A stretch of 64,000 nucleotides of DNA, from NCBI RefSeq assembly GCF_034702125.1, contig NC_085869.1:17991177-18055176 (forward strand), read 5' to 3'. Positions 27,210-42,835 of the stretch are shown here, piece by piece (positions within the stretch are counted from its first letter, which is position 1; every line of letters begins with the position of its first letter). Under the pieces are notes generated by a model, which saw only the letters and a list, made by a program, of their open reading frames with translations, searched no databases and was not told the DNA's origin. Position numbers and translations under genes: made by a program. This DNA comes from Engraulis encrasicolus (Eukaryota; Chordata; Actinopteri; Clupeiformes; Engraulidae).

Positions 27210-27449
27210 CAGGGCTGGACTGGGGGAGAAATAGGGCCCCGGCACTTTTGGCTTTAAAGGGGCCCCCTCATAATTAGCAGTGTAGAACTGACTCATCGGT
27301 GGGCCCCGAACCCTCGTGGGCACCTATTTTCAGATTTCTTTCTTTAATCGTTTTTTTTTTCTTTCTTTAGATTTCTGAAAATAGGGGCCCACGAGGGTGC
27401 AGGGCCCACCAGGAAAGGCCCGCTATGTCAGATGGCCAGTCCAGCCCTG
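27210..27449 (+). mobile_element. hAT-type MITE, family 1, copy 3
   Basis: A 240 bp element in the same orientation as the copy at 6097. It has CAGGGCTGGACTGG ends and a perfect 8 bp duplication, AGTGCAAG (27202-27209 and 27450-27457). The central foldback is kept, with a stem either side of a T-rich loop near 27340-27370. Confidence 0.93.
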
Positions 27450-27457
27450 AGTGCAAG

Positions 27458-28598
27458 GAATGGTCCCTTTTTCTGTAAGAATGGAGCAAATCTGGGCTAA
27501 TGTGTCTGTGAGAAAGAGGCCCACGGAGCACCACAGTGCTCATTCTTTGGCCATTCTTCCCTCTCCTCTCTTCTCTTGCACTTGGGATAATTGCAGTTTA
27601 ATTGGGTGACAAGAAATGAAAACTGTGTCCACATTATCTAGGATTATCTCTTTTTTTCTCCCTGGGCTGGGCCTGCCATCAATTCAAAGAGGCCCCATTT
27701 ATCAGCACAGGGAGGCTGATGCATAGTCAGCTAAGGGGAGGCTTTGAGAACCGGTTAGCAAAATGATGTGCAGGGGGTATGGGTAGGAGGGGCCATGGTG
27801 ATGGGGAGAGGGGGGTGGCTGAAGGGAGGTGCTGTGGGGGGGTCTGGGGTCTGACAGCCAAGACAAATGTTTTTTTGTTGCCAGCCATAAATGTACATTT
27901 ATCTCTAAGATGCATATCTTTTTGAAACGGCTAATCAATACAAACTGCACGCTAAGGTGCAATCCGCAGAAAAGCCACTTTTTTCCAGTTGTATCGTTGT
28001 CAACCCACTTACACGGCATTCATGTCCGGTATACAAAACAACAAAACCAGGGAGGAGTGCAGCTTCAACCACCCTTTCCTCAAGCCCTGCACATATTCTA
28101 AACATCCCCTTTACACTATTGAGCTATTGCACATTTATAACACTCTGTCTGGGGCGTGTACGTACATTTATCTTTGCAAATAAATTGTCATTTTATTTCT
28201 TTGTGTAGAGAAAAAAAGCTACACAAAATAAATAACACAAATTTCCATCGGGAACTTGGGTGTCCTAGATTTTGAGTCTGCGTTCAGTGGGCTGTGTCCG
28301 GTGGTGGAGGTTCTAAACATTGAGTCATTCAGCGAGCTCTACCTTCCTCCTTTGTCAGAGCTGTACTCAACTTTAAAAGCCCCCTTTCAAGCAGCCTGAA
28401 TGCACTTCATTTTCTCCCAAAGAACTTTGCATTGATAGCTGTGGAAAGGAAGGTTGTTTAGAAAAGGAAGGGGGGAGACAATGAGAACAAAAATGAAAGC
28501 TTTCGGATTCCATTATGAACATTGCACTCCCATTCTTTTCAGCTGTTTATACATTTCCCACACAATGATGCATCTTCAACACTGTGTGTCGGGTCCCA

Positions 28599-28601
<3 letters not shown>
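27458..28601. other. Non-coding, no gene seen
   Basis: Unique-looking sequence with no arrays. The G-rich stretch at 27775-27845 is low complexity. Confidence 0.5.

Positions 28602-28674
<73 letters not shown>
28602..28674. repeat. (CT)n microsatellite
   Basis: About 73 bp of uninterrupted CT. Confidence 0.97.
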
Positions 28675-28679
<5 letters not shown>

Positions 28680-29810
28680 GGCCTTGAATCAAGTACGCTG
28701 TGAAAAAAAATCCCACAACACACAGACAAGAATTATAGAACTCCCTTCCCCACACTGTGAGGAGATCAAGGTGAAGGAGTATTTTTTCTGGGAAAAAAAA
28801 CATGTTAAAAGAAGAGAGACCTTAACTGAAAGGTATCTATTCAGACATGGGTATACCTTGTCAGTTTTACAAGATATCGTGATGGTCTGGTAGTAAGAGC
28901 AATCTTTTGTGAAGGACTCAAACCCTGTGCTCTCTCACAATATGTGGTCAAAATAAATGCTGTGACCTTAGTCAAACAGCTGCTATGAGTTGCCACAATA
29001 GCTTTTCCATTAAGTTCTGTTTGTGTGTGCTATTCTATACGCTGCGTTAAAGACATATTTTATGGTATCCTTTGTCAGTTTTCCTTGGTATTTTGTTACA
29101 TCTGTGACTCAAAAACAGGTTTCAGGGTATTTTTTGAATTTACACAAAATGAGGAAATACTGAAGCACCACTAAGGTACTTTGACCCCTAGAGCCATAGA
29201 AGTGGTAATTGTAAATTGCAATTAGGAAAGGGGTGCATCCACCCAACCTACTGTATCTAGCAGTCTGAAAAGATGTGCGGAAAGATGCATAAACATTTCT
29301 GTAGCACCATACAGTAAGTGCATCAGCTAAAGAGTGCCTTTATCATGTTCAAATGAATGGAATTTGCTGCTGCTGACAGCATTTAGAGATGTAGTCACTA
29401 AGCCAGACTGACGATTCTGCAAGAAATCCCATCACTTTTACTTCTCCTGTCTTGCACTTTGATGTCAGTCTGTAAATGTCAGTCCTGTGTATGTCTTTAC
29501 ATGGTATAGAGAGAGAAACATAATTTCATTTTCCTTGTATGACCTGTGCATATGAAGAAAGTGCCAATAAAAACTGACTTGACGGGAGCTGACTTGAGAA
29601 AGGTCTGTATCCACACCAATCACCTTGTCAATCTTAAAAAAGATCCAGACCTCTTTTGAGCACAAATAGCATACTGTATGTGGCATGATGCTGATGGAAC
29701 AAACAAATACTAGCTTGTAGCTACAAGTTCGAGGGGCATTTGAGGCCAAACCAGGCATTCAGTATCCCCTCAGTGGCACCGTCACCACTATGGATCCTGA
29801 GAATCAGATG
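28675..29810. other. Non-coding, no gene seen
   Basis: AT-rich sequence without arrays. A faint tRNA-like stretch at about 28875-28935 lacks a convincing B box and was not called. Confidence 0.5.
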
Positions 29811-29818
29811 GATGGAGT

Positions 29819-29989
29819 CAGGGCCCTAAATTAACGTTTTTCCATCACCAGCCAAAATGGCTAGTAGATGTTTATCTTACTAGCCAAACACACACTCACT
29901 AATGGGTGAAAGTGGAGAGTGAGTTGGTCTCCTCTACCAGCCAAACTGATTCTTCACCACCATTTGGCTGGTGTTAATTTAGAGCCCCG
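29819..29989. mobile_element. hAT-type MITE, singleton
   Basis: A 171 bp element whose ends start CAGGGCCCTAAATTAACG and, read inward from the right, CGGGGCTCTAAATTAACACC. It is flanked by a perfect 8 bp duplication, GATGGAGT (29811-29818 and 29990-29997). The arms share the CACCAGCCAAA motif. Confidence 0.92.
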
Positions 29990-29997
29990 GATGGAGT

Positions 29998-31471
29998 TAT
30001 CCAAACAGTCCAAGGAGCATGGAGCAGTCCAAGGTCTCTTCAGATCCCAGAACACGGTGAAATTAACAGCAAGAGCACAGCACCAAGAAAGCCCATGAGG
30101 CCTACAGAGGACAGACCCAATAAGAGAACCTCAAGAAAAAGCTTGATATAGACAAGACACACACCCCACCCAGCCTGTCTGAGCATGATCCTACTACAGT
30201 AAGTAGTCACAGCAGCTGATAGGTGTTTCAAGCCTGTAGAAACTTTACAAAGACTGCTGTGTTCCCGTCATGCATTTGTGAAAGGTCTGACTATGCATGC
30301 ACATGCTATGTGAATATTTTCATCCTTATTATGTATTTATTAGAGAACATAACAGAACAACAGAGAAAACATTCATCTTGAAAGGGTTAGTCTCCAAAAT
30401 GTAATCGTTTCATGTACCCATCGTGTAGTATTAGCAAAAAAAGATTTGGTGCAAATCTACTACCGACCTGCTAAAAAAACATCACACATGCATTTTTAAA
30501 AAGTCTGCCTCCTCTTTGCACCTATTATAGAGTGGAACCCGGCAAAGCGTCAGTTCCAATGCCACCCCAGTCATCTTGAAACTCTGCCATCCTGAAAGTC
30601 ATCCATGTTGGCGTTGGGGGGTTTGACCTCCAAAATGTATTCAGTTCATTTACTTATTATGTAGCATTAACCACAGGATTTACAGCAAATCCTAACATCT
30701 ATTCAAAAATTAAAAAAGCCGAAAACATAACACATATGAGTGTAAGTGTATCAGTGTTTGCATACACGTACAAGTTGTATATCTGCATTCACTTTGCACC
30801 ATAGGCTCATGAGTTCATTATTTCCCTTTCTATTATTCTACTATTCACCCTCACTGACAACTTCCCTAAGGGCATGTATTTTTTCATGCACACCTTTCTA
30901 ATATAAACACTTTTAATATACAAGTTATGATAAATCCTTCAGGTATTTGTATAATGCCTAGTGGTATACATAGCCTAGTGGTATACATAGATAGTAGCAT
31001 GACTGTTGGCATAAATGGTATGCCTCCTGCTGTATCTAAAGGTCAAACACCCTGACAATGCTCGCATGCCGATGCCGCCCATGTAAGGGACATTTTTCTT
31101 TAGCCTACCTCCTGGTCCATTTGCTCTCCATCACGGAGCTCACGGGATAACATCAGTCACAGAGCAGCCCCCGTTAATGTGCTGAGTCAGTCACCGAAGA
31201 CCACACACACCCCCCCTGTGCAGACAAAACCATTTAGTAACCAAGCCCTGGTGACCTGTGTGATCTTTGCCTGCTATCCAGAATCCGACCCCAGCGGAAT
31301 AGCACCGCAGCTTGATGTTACCTTGCCATGCAACCCACCCCACCCCCATCACCCCCACATTTCTCCATCACTGAACTGAACTGTCTGTGGAGTAACTGCA
31401 TCCTACTGCGTCTTCCTTATCAACAGCCTCACAGGGGGACACCCCCCTAGCCCCAATCCTTCCAACCCAGA
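29998..31471. other. Non-coding, no gene seen
   Basis: AT-rich sequence. A short direct repeat of TAGTGGTATACATAG occurs at about 30959-30991. No gene or transposon is recognised. Confidence 0.5.
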
Positions 31472-31591
31472 ACACACACACACACACACACACGCGCACG
31501 CAAGCACACATGCGCGCACGCACACACACAACACACATACACACACACACACACCGCATCTCCAAATGAATGTGACTGTTTCACTGCAGCA

Positions 31592-31646
<55 letters not shown>
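31472..31646. repeat. (CA)n array followed by a (GT)n array
   Basis: Interrupted CA at 31472-31553, then a 40 bp spacer, then GT at 31594-31646. The opposite arrays could pair as a hairpin in single strands. Confidence 0.93.
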
Positions 31647-31649
<3 letters not shown>

Positions 31650-31689
31650 TAGGGGGAGAGGAAATATGATTGTTATCAGAAGAATTGAG

Positions 31690-32170
31690 CGCTCCGTCTG
31701 CTTTGCCTAAATGATGGGCGGCAGTAAATAAGAGGGGAGACGGATGAGCAGGACCCGATTGCTGCCCGGTGGCCCTCTGCTCCTCTCCGCTCAGCTCAGC
31801 TCGGACGGCCCCCGCTCGCTCGCTCAGCTGACACCGCTCGGCCCCGGGAGCGTCAATCATTTTTACGCCGGCAGTACGCGGCAGTAGCCTCACTAAAGGG
31901 GGCCGAAATTACTTGGGCCTGGTCAGCGCAGTGCAGTGCAGCGCAGGGAGGGGGGAGCTGGGAGCGGGGAGGGAAGGGGAGCAGTTTGTCTAATCAGAGT
32001 GCAAATAGGCTTTGATCACTGTCCAGCTTAATCTAGTCGGCGCGCGTTGGGCGTTTGGCGCCTCACTAAATCAAGTGGCAGGCGAGGGCTGCAGGTGCTC
32101 TTCGGCAGACAGGCCCCGTCCCCCGGGGGCCCTGCACGCCGGATAAACAGCAAATAAATAGGAGGGGGGG
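31690..32170. promoter_or_regulatory. CpG-rich non-coding interval
   Basis: Local CpG density is clearly above the surrounding DNA (for example CGCTCGGCCCCGGGAGCG near 31835 and GGCGCGCGTTGGGCG near 32040). In fish such islands often mark promoters or developmental enhancers. There is no ORF of note and no recognised promoter element, so an unannotated promoter, a non-coding RNA start or an enhancer are all possible. Confidence 0.35.
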
Positions 32171-32306
32171 GCGGCTAGAGGAATGAGCTGATGAACCTAC
32201 AGTACTGCAGGGCAGTATCTCATTACACATTACAAACACCCACAAGCCAGCCAAGCCGGCCCAGCCCACTAACGCTACACTACAGGACATTACTAACACC
32301 TACAGT

Positions 32307-32474
32307 CAGGACCGTATTAAGCCAATATGGTGACCCCTGGCACTATACCTCACTGGTGCCCGCTTTATAAACAATTTTTGGTAGGTTTGTGTCTTGTGGT
32401 GCCCCCTCACTGTTCAAAAATGATTGGTGCCCCTGGGCCCTGTGCCACAGGCCCTTATGGATAATACGGCCCTG
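32307..32474. mobile_element. hAT-type MITE, singleton
   Basis: A 168 bp element with ends CAGGACCGTATTAAGCC and, from the right, CAGGGCCGTATTATCC. Flanks CCTACAGT (32299-32306) and TCTACAGT (32475-32482) match at 7 of 8 positions. Confidence 0.9.
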
Positions 32475-32831
32475 TCTACAGTACAAGCCACTACCACTAC
32501 CGGCCACTACCCTACGTACTGGAGCACCACTACACTTGCACAAACAGAGTTTCTATTGCACACCCACATACACACATACATACACGTATACGTACATACA
32601 TACATACATACCTACATACATGCGCGCACACATTTTTAAAATAAAATAAAATAAATGGCAAACCACACATTGGTGATATCAATAGTCCAATGTGTGATAT
32701 CAATACCATTGTGTTTCAAGTGAAATATATTTGTAAACTGTTATTATTATTATTATTTTTGAATTAAACACACATTTGTTCAACACATGGGTTGGTTTAG
32801 GAGTGTGATTTTTCCAAAAACAGGCTTCTAC

Positions 32832-32835
<4 letters not shown>

Positions 32836-32912
<77 letters not shown>

Positions 32913-32966
32913 TGCCAGTGCAGTGAGTAGGGGAGCCCATCCCATCCCATCCCATCCCATCCCATC
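32836..32966. repeat. (GT)n array plus (CCCAT)n array
   Basis: About 76 bp of GT at 32836-32911, and after a 25 bp gap a (CCCAT)6-type pentanucleotide run at 32937-32966. Confidence 0.95.
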
Positions 32967-34397
<1,431 letters not shown>

Positions 34398-34611
34398 AGG
34401 GGGGTATTTGGTGGGAGGAGAGAAAAGGAGAGTGTGTATGTAGGGGGCTAATTCTCTTATTCCATTTCAAAGCAACAAGTTAGAGCAAATCAAATGTTCT
34501 CTGCAGTGAAGTTTGATTTGTAAATGTTGAATACAATTCCATGTCGTATGCTTCTACAAACTGTACTAGTACCCTTCATTGAAAACCTGTATTGCAGGCA
34601 AAACTATTATT

Positions 34612-34670
34612 TTGGAGGGTATTTATTTATTTTTGAGATAAGACAGTGGAGGGGAGAAAGGAAGCAAGTG

Positions 34671-34747
<77 letters not shown>

Positions 34748-34835
34748 AAGGATCGGCAAAGGCCCTGGGCCAGAATTGAACTCGGGTCGCCGTGTAGCAG
34801 TCCGGTGCCCAGCCATTAGAGTCTCGGCTGGGCCA
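34612..34835 (-). mobile_element. tRNA-derived SINE carrying an expanded (GA)n
   Basis: On the minus strand the head reads CTAATGGCTGGGCACCGG (A-box region), then CCCGAGTTCAATTCTGG (B box), then a pyrimidine body and an A/T tail (AAATAAATAAATACC). The plan matches the SINE at 7451-7612. Here the CTCTCT stretch of the body has expanded to the (GA)n at 34674-34742. No clear target duplication was found. Confidence 0.78.
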
Positions 34836-35020
34836 GGCTAATCTATTCTTCTCAAAAACTAGAATAATATACGGTATAGTATTTGGAACGTATTTATATG
34901 GCAAAACTTTTTTTTATTCAGCTTTCAACAATTCTTCTTAGCAATACTTACAGTATACCGTAGTACCAGTTGTGTGGTGATTATGTGATTATGAGTTCTT
35001 ACAACCTGAATATACTATGC

Positions 35021-35361
35021 GAGTGGTTCCCAACCTTTTTCTTCAGGGACCCATGTTTTTACTATTGTAAGCTTTGGTGACCCAGCACCCGCATGAGAGG
35101 AAGTCACTTGATACGCTCTGTCTCCTCCAAAAACTCATTTTAGTCATCATTTTATTCCTCAATTCGTCTTTGTTCAAAAACAGAATAAATGTTTAATGTA
35201 GCACTTAAATTTTGTTGCTTCTATGCATTTGTCATTTATTCAACATGTTCTACATATGGTATTAAAATGAAACCCCTTAAAACTCAAGAGGGCTTCGCGA
35301 CCCCCCGTGGATCTTTGGCGACCCATAGGTTGGGTCCCGGCCCATAGGTTGGGAACCACTA
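35021..35361. mobile_element. hAT-type element, GTGGTTCCCAACC ends
   Basis: About 340 bp bounded by AGTGGTTCCCAACC and GGTTGGGAACCACT. CTATGCGA occurs at 35015-35022 and again at 35359-35366 and is a perfect 8 bp repeat that overlaps the outermost terminal bases. The ends match the common vertebrate hAT-Charlie type. The interior has no ORF. Confidence 0.82.
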
Positions 35362-35540
35362 TGCGACATGTATATCCTTGAATAGCAAATCTGCAATTAT
35401 GAAAAGACTGCAGCTTATGTGTCTAACATATAGAGCAGATTAGGCCACCTACCAAGTGGCCCCTTCTCACACAGACATGGTAGATACAGGACATGGAATA
35501 TACTGTACCTACAGCTAAATGGTACTGCTCCTGAAGGACT

Positions 35541-37830
<2,290 letters not shown>

Positions 37831-37838
37831 TGTGTGTG

Positions 37839-38152
<314 letters not shown>

Positions 38153-38153
<1 letters not shown>

Positions 38154-38575
38154 GTGGGGAGGCAGCACCTCTCAGTGTTTCTTCACTCAGGAAGCAGCCA
38201 CAGAGTCAATGGCCTGTCCTTCTCTGGCAGGGGCCAAATGTAAACAAATTGAAAAGAATCCAGAACAAAACAGATTGGTGACTGAAACACATGGGACTCA
38301 ATGGGAGGACGCCTACAATCAGAATGCCATTGTGGCCGCCCACGCACACACTGTGAGAACACTGAGTGTTCGTTTTCATTTTGAGTTTGAGTAAGAATCA
38401 GGCAGGAGAATACGCATACTGTCTTAGTTTGTGTAATTTTTGTTACATTTTCGCAAATGGGAAAAAGACACAACATTTGCGTTGATATGTCATCTATTAT
38501 GCCATGGCTTAACAGCTGATGACTGACTTGTCAACATCTGATTCGAATTAGGGACATAAACACTGTGACAACTGT
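38153..38575. other. Non-coding, no gene seen
   Basis: Unique-looking sequence between the composite array and a MITE. Nothing is recognised. Confidence 0.5.
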
Positions 38576-38583
38576 GGTTAGAC

Positions 38584-39115
38584 CAGTGGTGAAAGTAGTC
38601 GGGTGTGCACAGGTGTGCAGCACCAGTATAAAATGTACAGCTGGTGCGCAGTACCGGTACGAGGATAGGTTTAATGCTCTCCAAAATCCCACATTTGAAA
38701 AAAGTAGACCTAAGGTCTGCTGTGTCAGTAGAAAACACATACAACCACACTAACTATGCCATTTGAGACAAGTGTCCTCCTATGAAGAGACACCCGAAAT
38801 AGTCATGCACAGATGTGCAGCACGGGTATAACAATTACAGCTGGTGCGCAGTACCGGTAAGAGTATACACTAGGTTTAATGCTGTCCAAAATCCCACGTT
38901 AGAGCAAAGTCAGGTCTGCTGTTTCAGTAGAAAACACATACAACGACACTATGCCATTTGAGACAAGTGTCCTCCTATGAACAGACACCCGAAATAGTCA
39001 TGCAGCGATTATAGATATGTAATGCTCATGTTTATTTTGTTTGTTTATTGTTTGTTTGCGGGTGGTGGTGGTGGGGGGTAGCACCGGTAAGAAACGAAAA
39101 CTACTTTCACCCCTG
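38584..39115. mobile_element. hAT-type non-autonomous element with internal tandem duplication
   Basis: A 532 bp element with ends CAGTGGTGAAAGTAGT and ACTACTTTCACCCCTG. Flanks GGTTAGAC and GGTTTAAC match at 6 of 8 positions. The interior is a tandem duplication of about 200 bp (38596-38799 and 38800-38994) sharing TGTGCAGCAC, GCTGGTGCGCAGTACCGGTA and CAAGTGTCCTCCTATGAA. No ORF is present. Confidence 0.85.
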
Positions 39116-39198
39116 GGTTTAACACATAGGCACCATGCTCCGTGCTGCTCTAGACAAAGTATGAAAAGCACATCCAGAGGATAAGATTTGGCTGTAGG

Positions 39199-39434
39199 CA
39201 GTGTTGCCAGATGGAAAATGCAGAATTATCGTACCAAAACCATAATTATCATTTTCGGGGGCTTTTTGGGAGGAAAGTATCGTACAAGACTCAAATTGTT
39301 GTTTCAAGTTCATCTAAATGAGCTGAATGACAACTCTGAAATTATCGCACATCGTGTTTTTATGATCGAACGGAGGACAAAATGGACAAACTTCTGGTAC
39401 AAATACGATAATTATCGTACATCTGGCAACACTG
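39199..39434. mobile_element. hAT-type MITE, CAGTGTTGCCAGATG ends
   Basis: A 236 bp element with perfect 15 bp inverted repeats (CAGTGTTGCCAGATG and CATCTGGCAACACTG). Flanks GCTGTAGG (39191-39198) and GCTGTGGG (39435-39442) match at 7 of 8 positions. Confidence 0.92.
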
Positions 39435-39442
39435 GCTGTGGG

Positions 39443-39864
39443 AGCCATCAGCTGCCTGCAGTGCTTGCGTTCTCCGGAGAAGTGAGAAAAAGCATCGACC
39501 ACCTCCGCAGCGGCACGGCACGGCACGGCACGGCACACACCCGGCTCCCCTTCGCACAGCACAGGCCCCCTTCTCCTCCTCATGTGACACTACTTTCACA
39601 CCGCCAAGTTCAATTAATGAATTTATAAAAGGTTTAATTTTTTCAAAATGAGAAAATCTGTTGTAGCTCTTTATCAAAGCACTTCATATTTCAGTGAGGT
39701 GGAATGGTGTCGCCGTATTTGCGAGGCAGAACTAATGCCATATAAATCTCACGTAATAAGCGGCCCCTAGGGGCGTCGTCTAAATGAAGATTTTACACCA
39801 ATTTGAACTTGCCTGCAATTTGATTTACGCCTTAAGAACATTTTGTTTAACAGGTGCTCCAGAT

Positions 39865-39870
<6 letters not shown>
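39443..39870. other. Non-coding with a CGGCA repeat
   Basis: It contains a short (CGGCA)n run at 39511-39535. The remainder is unique-looking. Confidence 0.5.

Positions 39871-39925
<55 letters not shown>
39871..39925. repeat. (CT)n microsatellite
   Basis: About 55 bp of CT, with a further short CT run to 39944. Confidence 0.96.
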
Positions 39926-39929
<4 letters not shown>

Positions 39930-39945
39930 CCCTCTCTCTCTCTCA

Positions 39946-40380
39946 CTCTTAAGTGGAGCAAGCTGTGCTTCCTTTATTAACGTGATAATGACGAGGAGCT
40001 AAAAGAGTACGAGGAGGAGACAGCGAGTTTACAAACATCTATCAACGATTTCTGAGGGGACTGATTCCGACACTTGCTCCTCCAATCTACTGTTTTTGCC
40101 CCTACCTCTCTTCTTGTTAGTTTTTTTTCATTTACAAACTAATCATTTAAGACTCACACACACAATCTGTCTGGGGGTCAGCTCCTGTGTATTTTGGATG
40201 CGTTACAGCTATTAGCATTACTGAGCGCTTCAGATGTGTCAGGGCTGTTTCTCCCTCCAAGCGCTAGTCACCTACTTTAATTTCCCTGCAGGCTTTGGCA
40301 GGGGGATGAATTCAACTAAAAATCACAAGCTGTTTTGTTGGCAGTCCTTTGTGGCCTATAATGAATCTAATGAATATAAA
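39946..40380. other. Low-repeat non-coding block
   Basis: The interval 40170-40380 is smooth sequence with TTAG/ATTA cores (for example GCTATTAGCATTACTGAGCG), compatible with a conserved enhancer. No gene is visible. Confidence 0.4.
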
Positions 40381-40475
40381 GAGACAGAGGGGCGGGTAGG
40401 GGAGGGGAGGATGGGAGGAGGATGGAGAGGAGGAGAGGAGGGAGAGGAGGAGGGAGAGAGGGAGGGAGGCAGAGA
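40381..40475. repeat. GGA/GGGA-rich purine tract
   Basis: About 95 bp of G-rich purines, mostly GGAGGGAGAGG-type units. Confidence 0.9.
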
Positions 40476-40729
40476 CTCAGTGAGGAGAGTAAAAGGCGAA
40501 TACATTTTGACCACGCTGTGTGGCTTTTGCTCGGCGATTTGTGACCCACGACAATGAGACAATGGCGAGTGTTTTTGTAGCCTTAATTTGCCTTTGTGTT
40601 CAAGCTTCATCACTTTCAGAGAGAGCCATTCAAAGTCGTCAGTTGGAGAATAACTGCTGACTGCACTGTCCCTCACACAAAGCATAGGCTTTAGATGAAA
40701 TCCCTGACTATCGTCCTGCCAACAGACTG

Positions 40730-40731
<2 letters not shown>

Positions 40732-40797
<66 letters not shown>
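40732..40797. repeat. (GA)n microsatellite
   Basis: About 66 bp of uninterrupted GA. Confidence 0.97.
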
Positions 40798-40798
<1 letters not shown>

Positions 40799-42645
40799 CG
40801 AAAGAGAGACGGGGACAGAGTAAAAGTACAATTTAGCTGGATTCCTGACACAGCCCTCATCAGCCACGACCAGAGACTAGACACTGTGTCTCTACCATTG
40901 TCACGAGCCTTTAAAAAACCTCAGCTAGGGTTTGTGGTGTCGGAGAGGCACAGTTAGTGTTGCTTGCCTCATGTTAATTAACAGTGCTGAGTACATTGAT
41001 AGGGGTTTAACTGGATCCCGCGTAGAGCCCCTGTGGAGCCGTGCCCAGGACGCCTCAGCTGTCATTTCATACTACATTGATTTCCGAGTCCCCAGCAGAG
41101 AACGCATCACGCTTAACAGATGCACTATTAGTGTTAGGCCGCCCCATGCCTCACCTTCCAGCAAGAGCATTCGTTCCAAGGGAGAAAATTCAGCACAAAC
41201 TTGTGATGAAATATGTATTTTATCATAGACAACAGAACATAAGAAAAACATCATTTATCCTGGATCCCCAATCACTGAGGTAGTTGTCACCGCCCCCTCT
41301 ATGTGAGGAGTTAAAAACTTCTGCTATGGGGAAAGAAACTGGCGACATTTCCATAATTTCCTTTTTGCTATTTCTATTCTTTTCCCCCTATGCCAGCATA
41401 TTTGTCCAGTTTTGTGCTAGAGATATTCACCGGCAGCATTCAGCATTCAGTAAAAACAGCTGCTTATATGCAGGGCATTTGTGATTCATATGAGGCCCGA
41501 AGCATTAGATAACTATCTCTCGTCGCCCAGTTTTTTAAGTCTGCAAAGCAGCAGGCGCATTAAAAAAAAAAAACCCTAAAAAAAAACCCCATATGACTTA
41601 AGCATCCCTCCAGGTATCACTTGCAATCTTTTTCTAAATTCTATATACATTGTTCAACTTTAATGGGTATCTAATTTGTGTTATCAGCTTACAGGGCAGT
41701 AAGTAATAATTTGCATGACTGCCCTAAGCAAATATGCTTCCATAAGCAGACCATAGAATAGAGTCTGGGATGGATTATGCTCCATATTGGTTATGCCCCG
41801 ATGATCAATGCTTTTAAAGAGAGAGAGGCGAGGGGAAAAAAAAAGTGGGAACAGGTAGTCTCTTCTGTGTTGTTAGGAGTCTTTGGGTAGAAAATTGCAG
41901 AGGATTTCCCCCACATTGCAAACCCTCCAGACTCGGGAGATAGCGCTTAAGATAGGGCCCTCCTCCATCACAATAGGGGGCCTCACAGTCACTACTCTAA
42001 ATAATTCTCCCAGCAAGCTCTATTTTTTCCCTTCAGATGGTCATTTCGAGGGTACATGAGCATGACTGAATGCACTGCCTTGTGCATTTGATTTGCTTTT
42101 TTTGCATTTATTTGTCTGCTCTTTAACACCTTTCGCTGGTAAAATGCATTACTTCCAGCCAGACCCTGACAGTCAAGCCTCCGAACCCTCACAGTTAATA
42201 ATATCCCTGTGTGTGTAGTCTATGTGTGTGTGTGTACTAGTTACAGTATACCCAACTGTGCTATCCAACAATATGGAGCAGAAATAGGATTCTTATGTAT
42301 GCATGTGTACAGTACACAGAGACGCGTGTGCCGCGTGGCGTGGCGTGGCGTGTGTGTTATCTGGGAAGGCGGGCGCAGTATAATATATTACCCGGCCGGT
42401 TTGTCTAGGCCTGCCAGTGATAACCAGCTGGGGAAGAGCAGGGGCACTTGAAGCTGTCAGTGAGGGTTTGCCTCTGCCTGATAACCTCCTGTCACCAGGA
42501 GCCCCGGCAATCCTCTTAGCACATGAAAAGTGCCTCTGTTTCCATCCGCCCGGCGCTCCGGCGATGCAATCTCAACGGCATCCTCCTCCGAGGGCCGGGA
42601 TGCCCCTGCTCTAGTCTAGTCTACACAACAGCCCACAGCCAACAG
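40798..42645. other. Long low-repeat non-coding block
   Basis: There are no arrays except poly(A) runs at 41562-41587. The intervals 40900-41480 and 41590-42190 are smooth unique-looking DNA. A (GTGGC)n-like run lies at 42335-42351. No gene is recognised. Confidence 0.4.
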
Positions 42646-42653
42646 CCCACAGG

Positions 42654-42815
42654 CAGGGCCGCTGACAGCTTTGGCTGGGCCCGGGATTAAAGACATCTGA
42701 AAGGGCACCCAAAGCCAATCGATACTGTCATGAGGATCCAATTCTGGGCCCCCTCTCCCCCTGGGCCCAGGACAAGTGACCCCTTTGTCCCCCCTCCCAC
42801 CCGTCGATTTCCCGG
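42654..42815 (+). mobile_element. hAT-type MITE, family 2, copy 2
   Basis: It begins CAGGGCCGCTGACAGC and shares TTTGGCTGGGCCCGGGA and GTGACCCCTTTGTCCCCC with the copies at 26573 and 50642. The right end is diverged (TTTCCCGG). Flanks CCCACAGG and GCCTCAGG match at 6 of 8 positions, so the right boundary is less certain. Confidence 0.75.
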
Positions 42816-42835
42816 GCCTCAGGGGTCTCCGCTGG

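Noticed and set aside
28875..28935. tRNA-like sequence
   Set aside because: An A-box-like GGTCTGGTAGTAAGAGC is not followed by a convincing B box or SINE tail.
32660..32712. Short palindrome with CACACATTGG and CCAATGTGTG
   Set aside because: It is too short and lacks flanking duplications; it may be the remnant of a MITE but cannot be supported.
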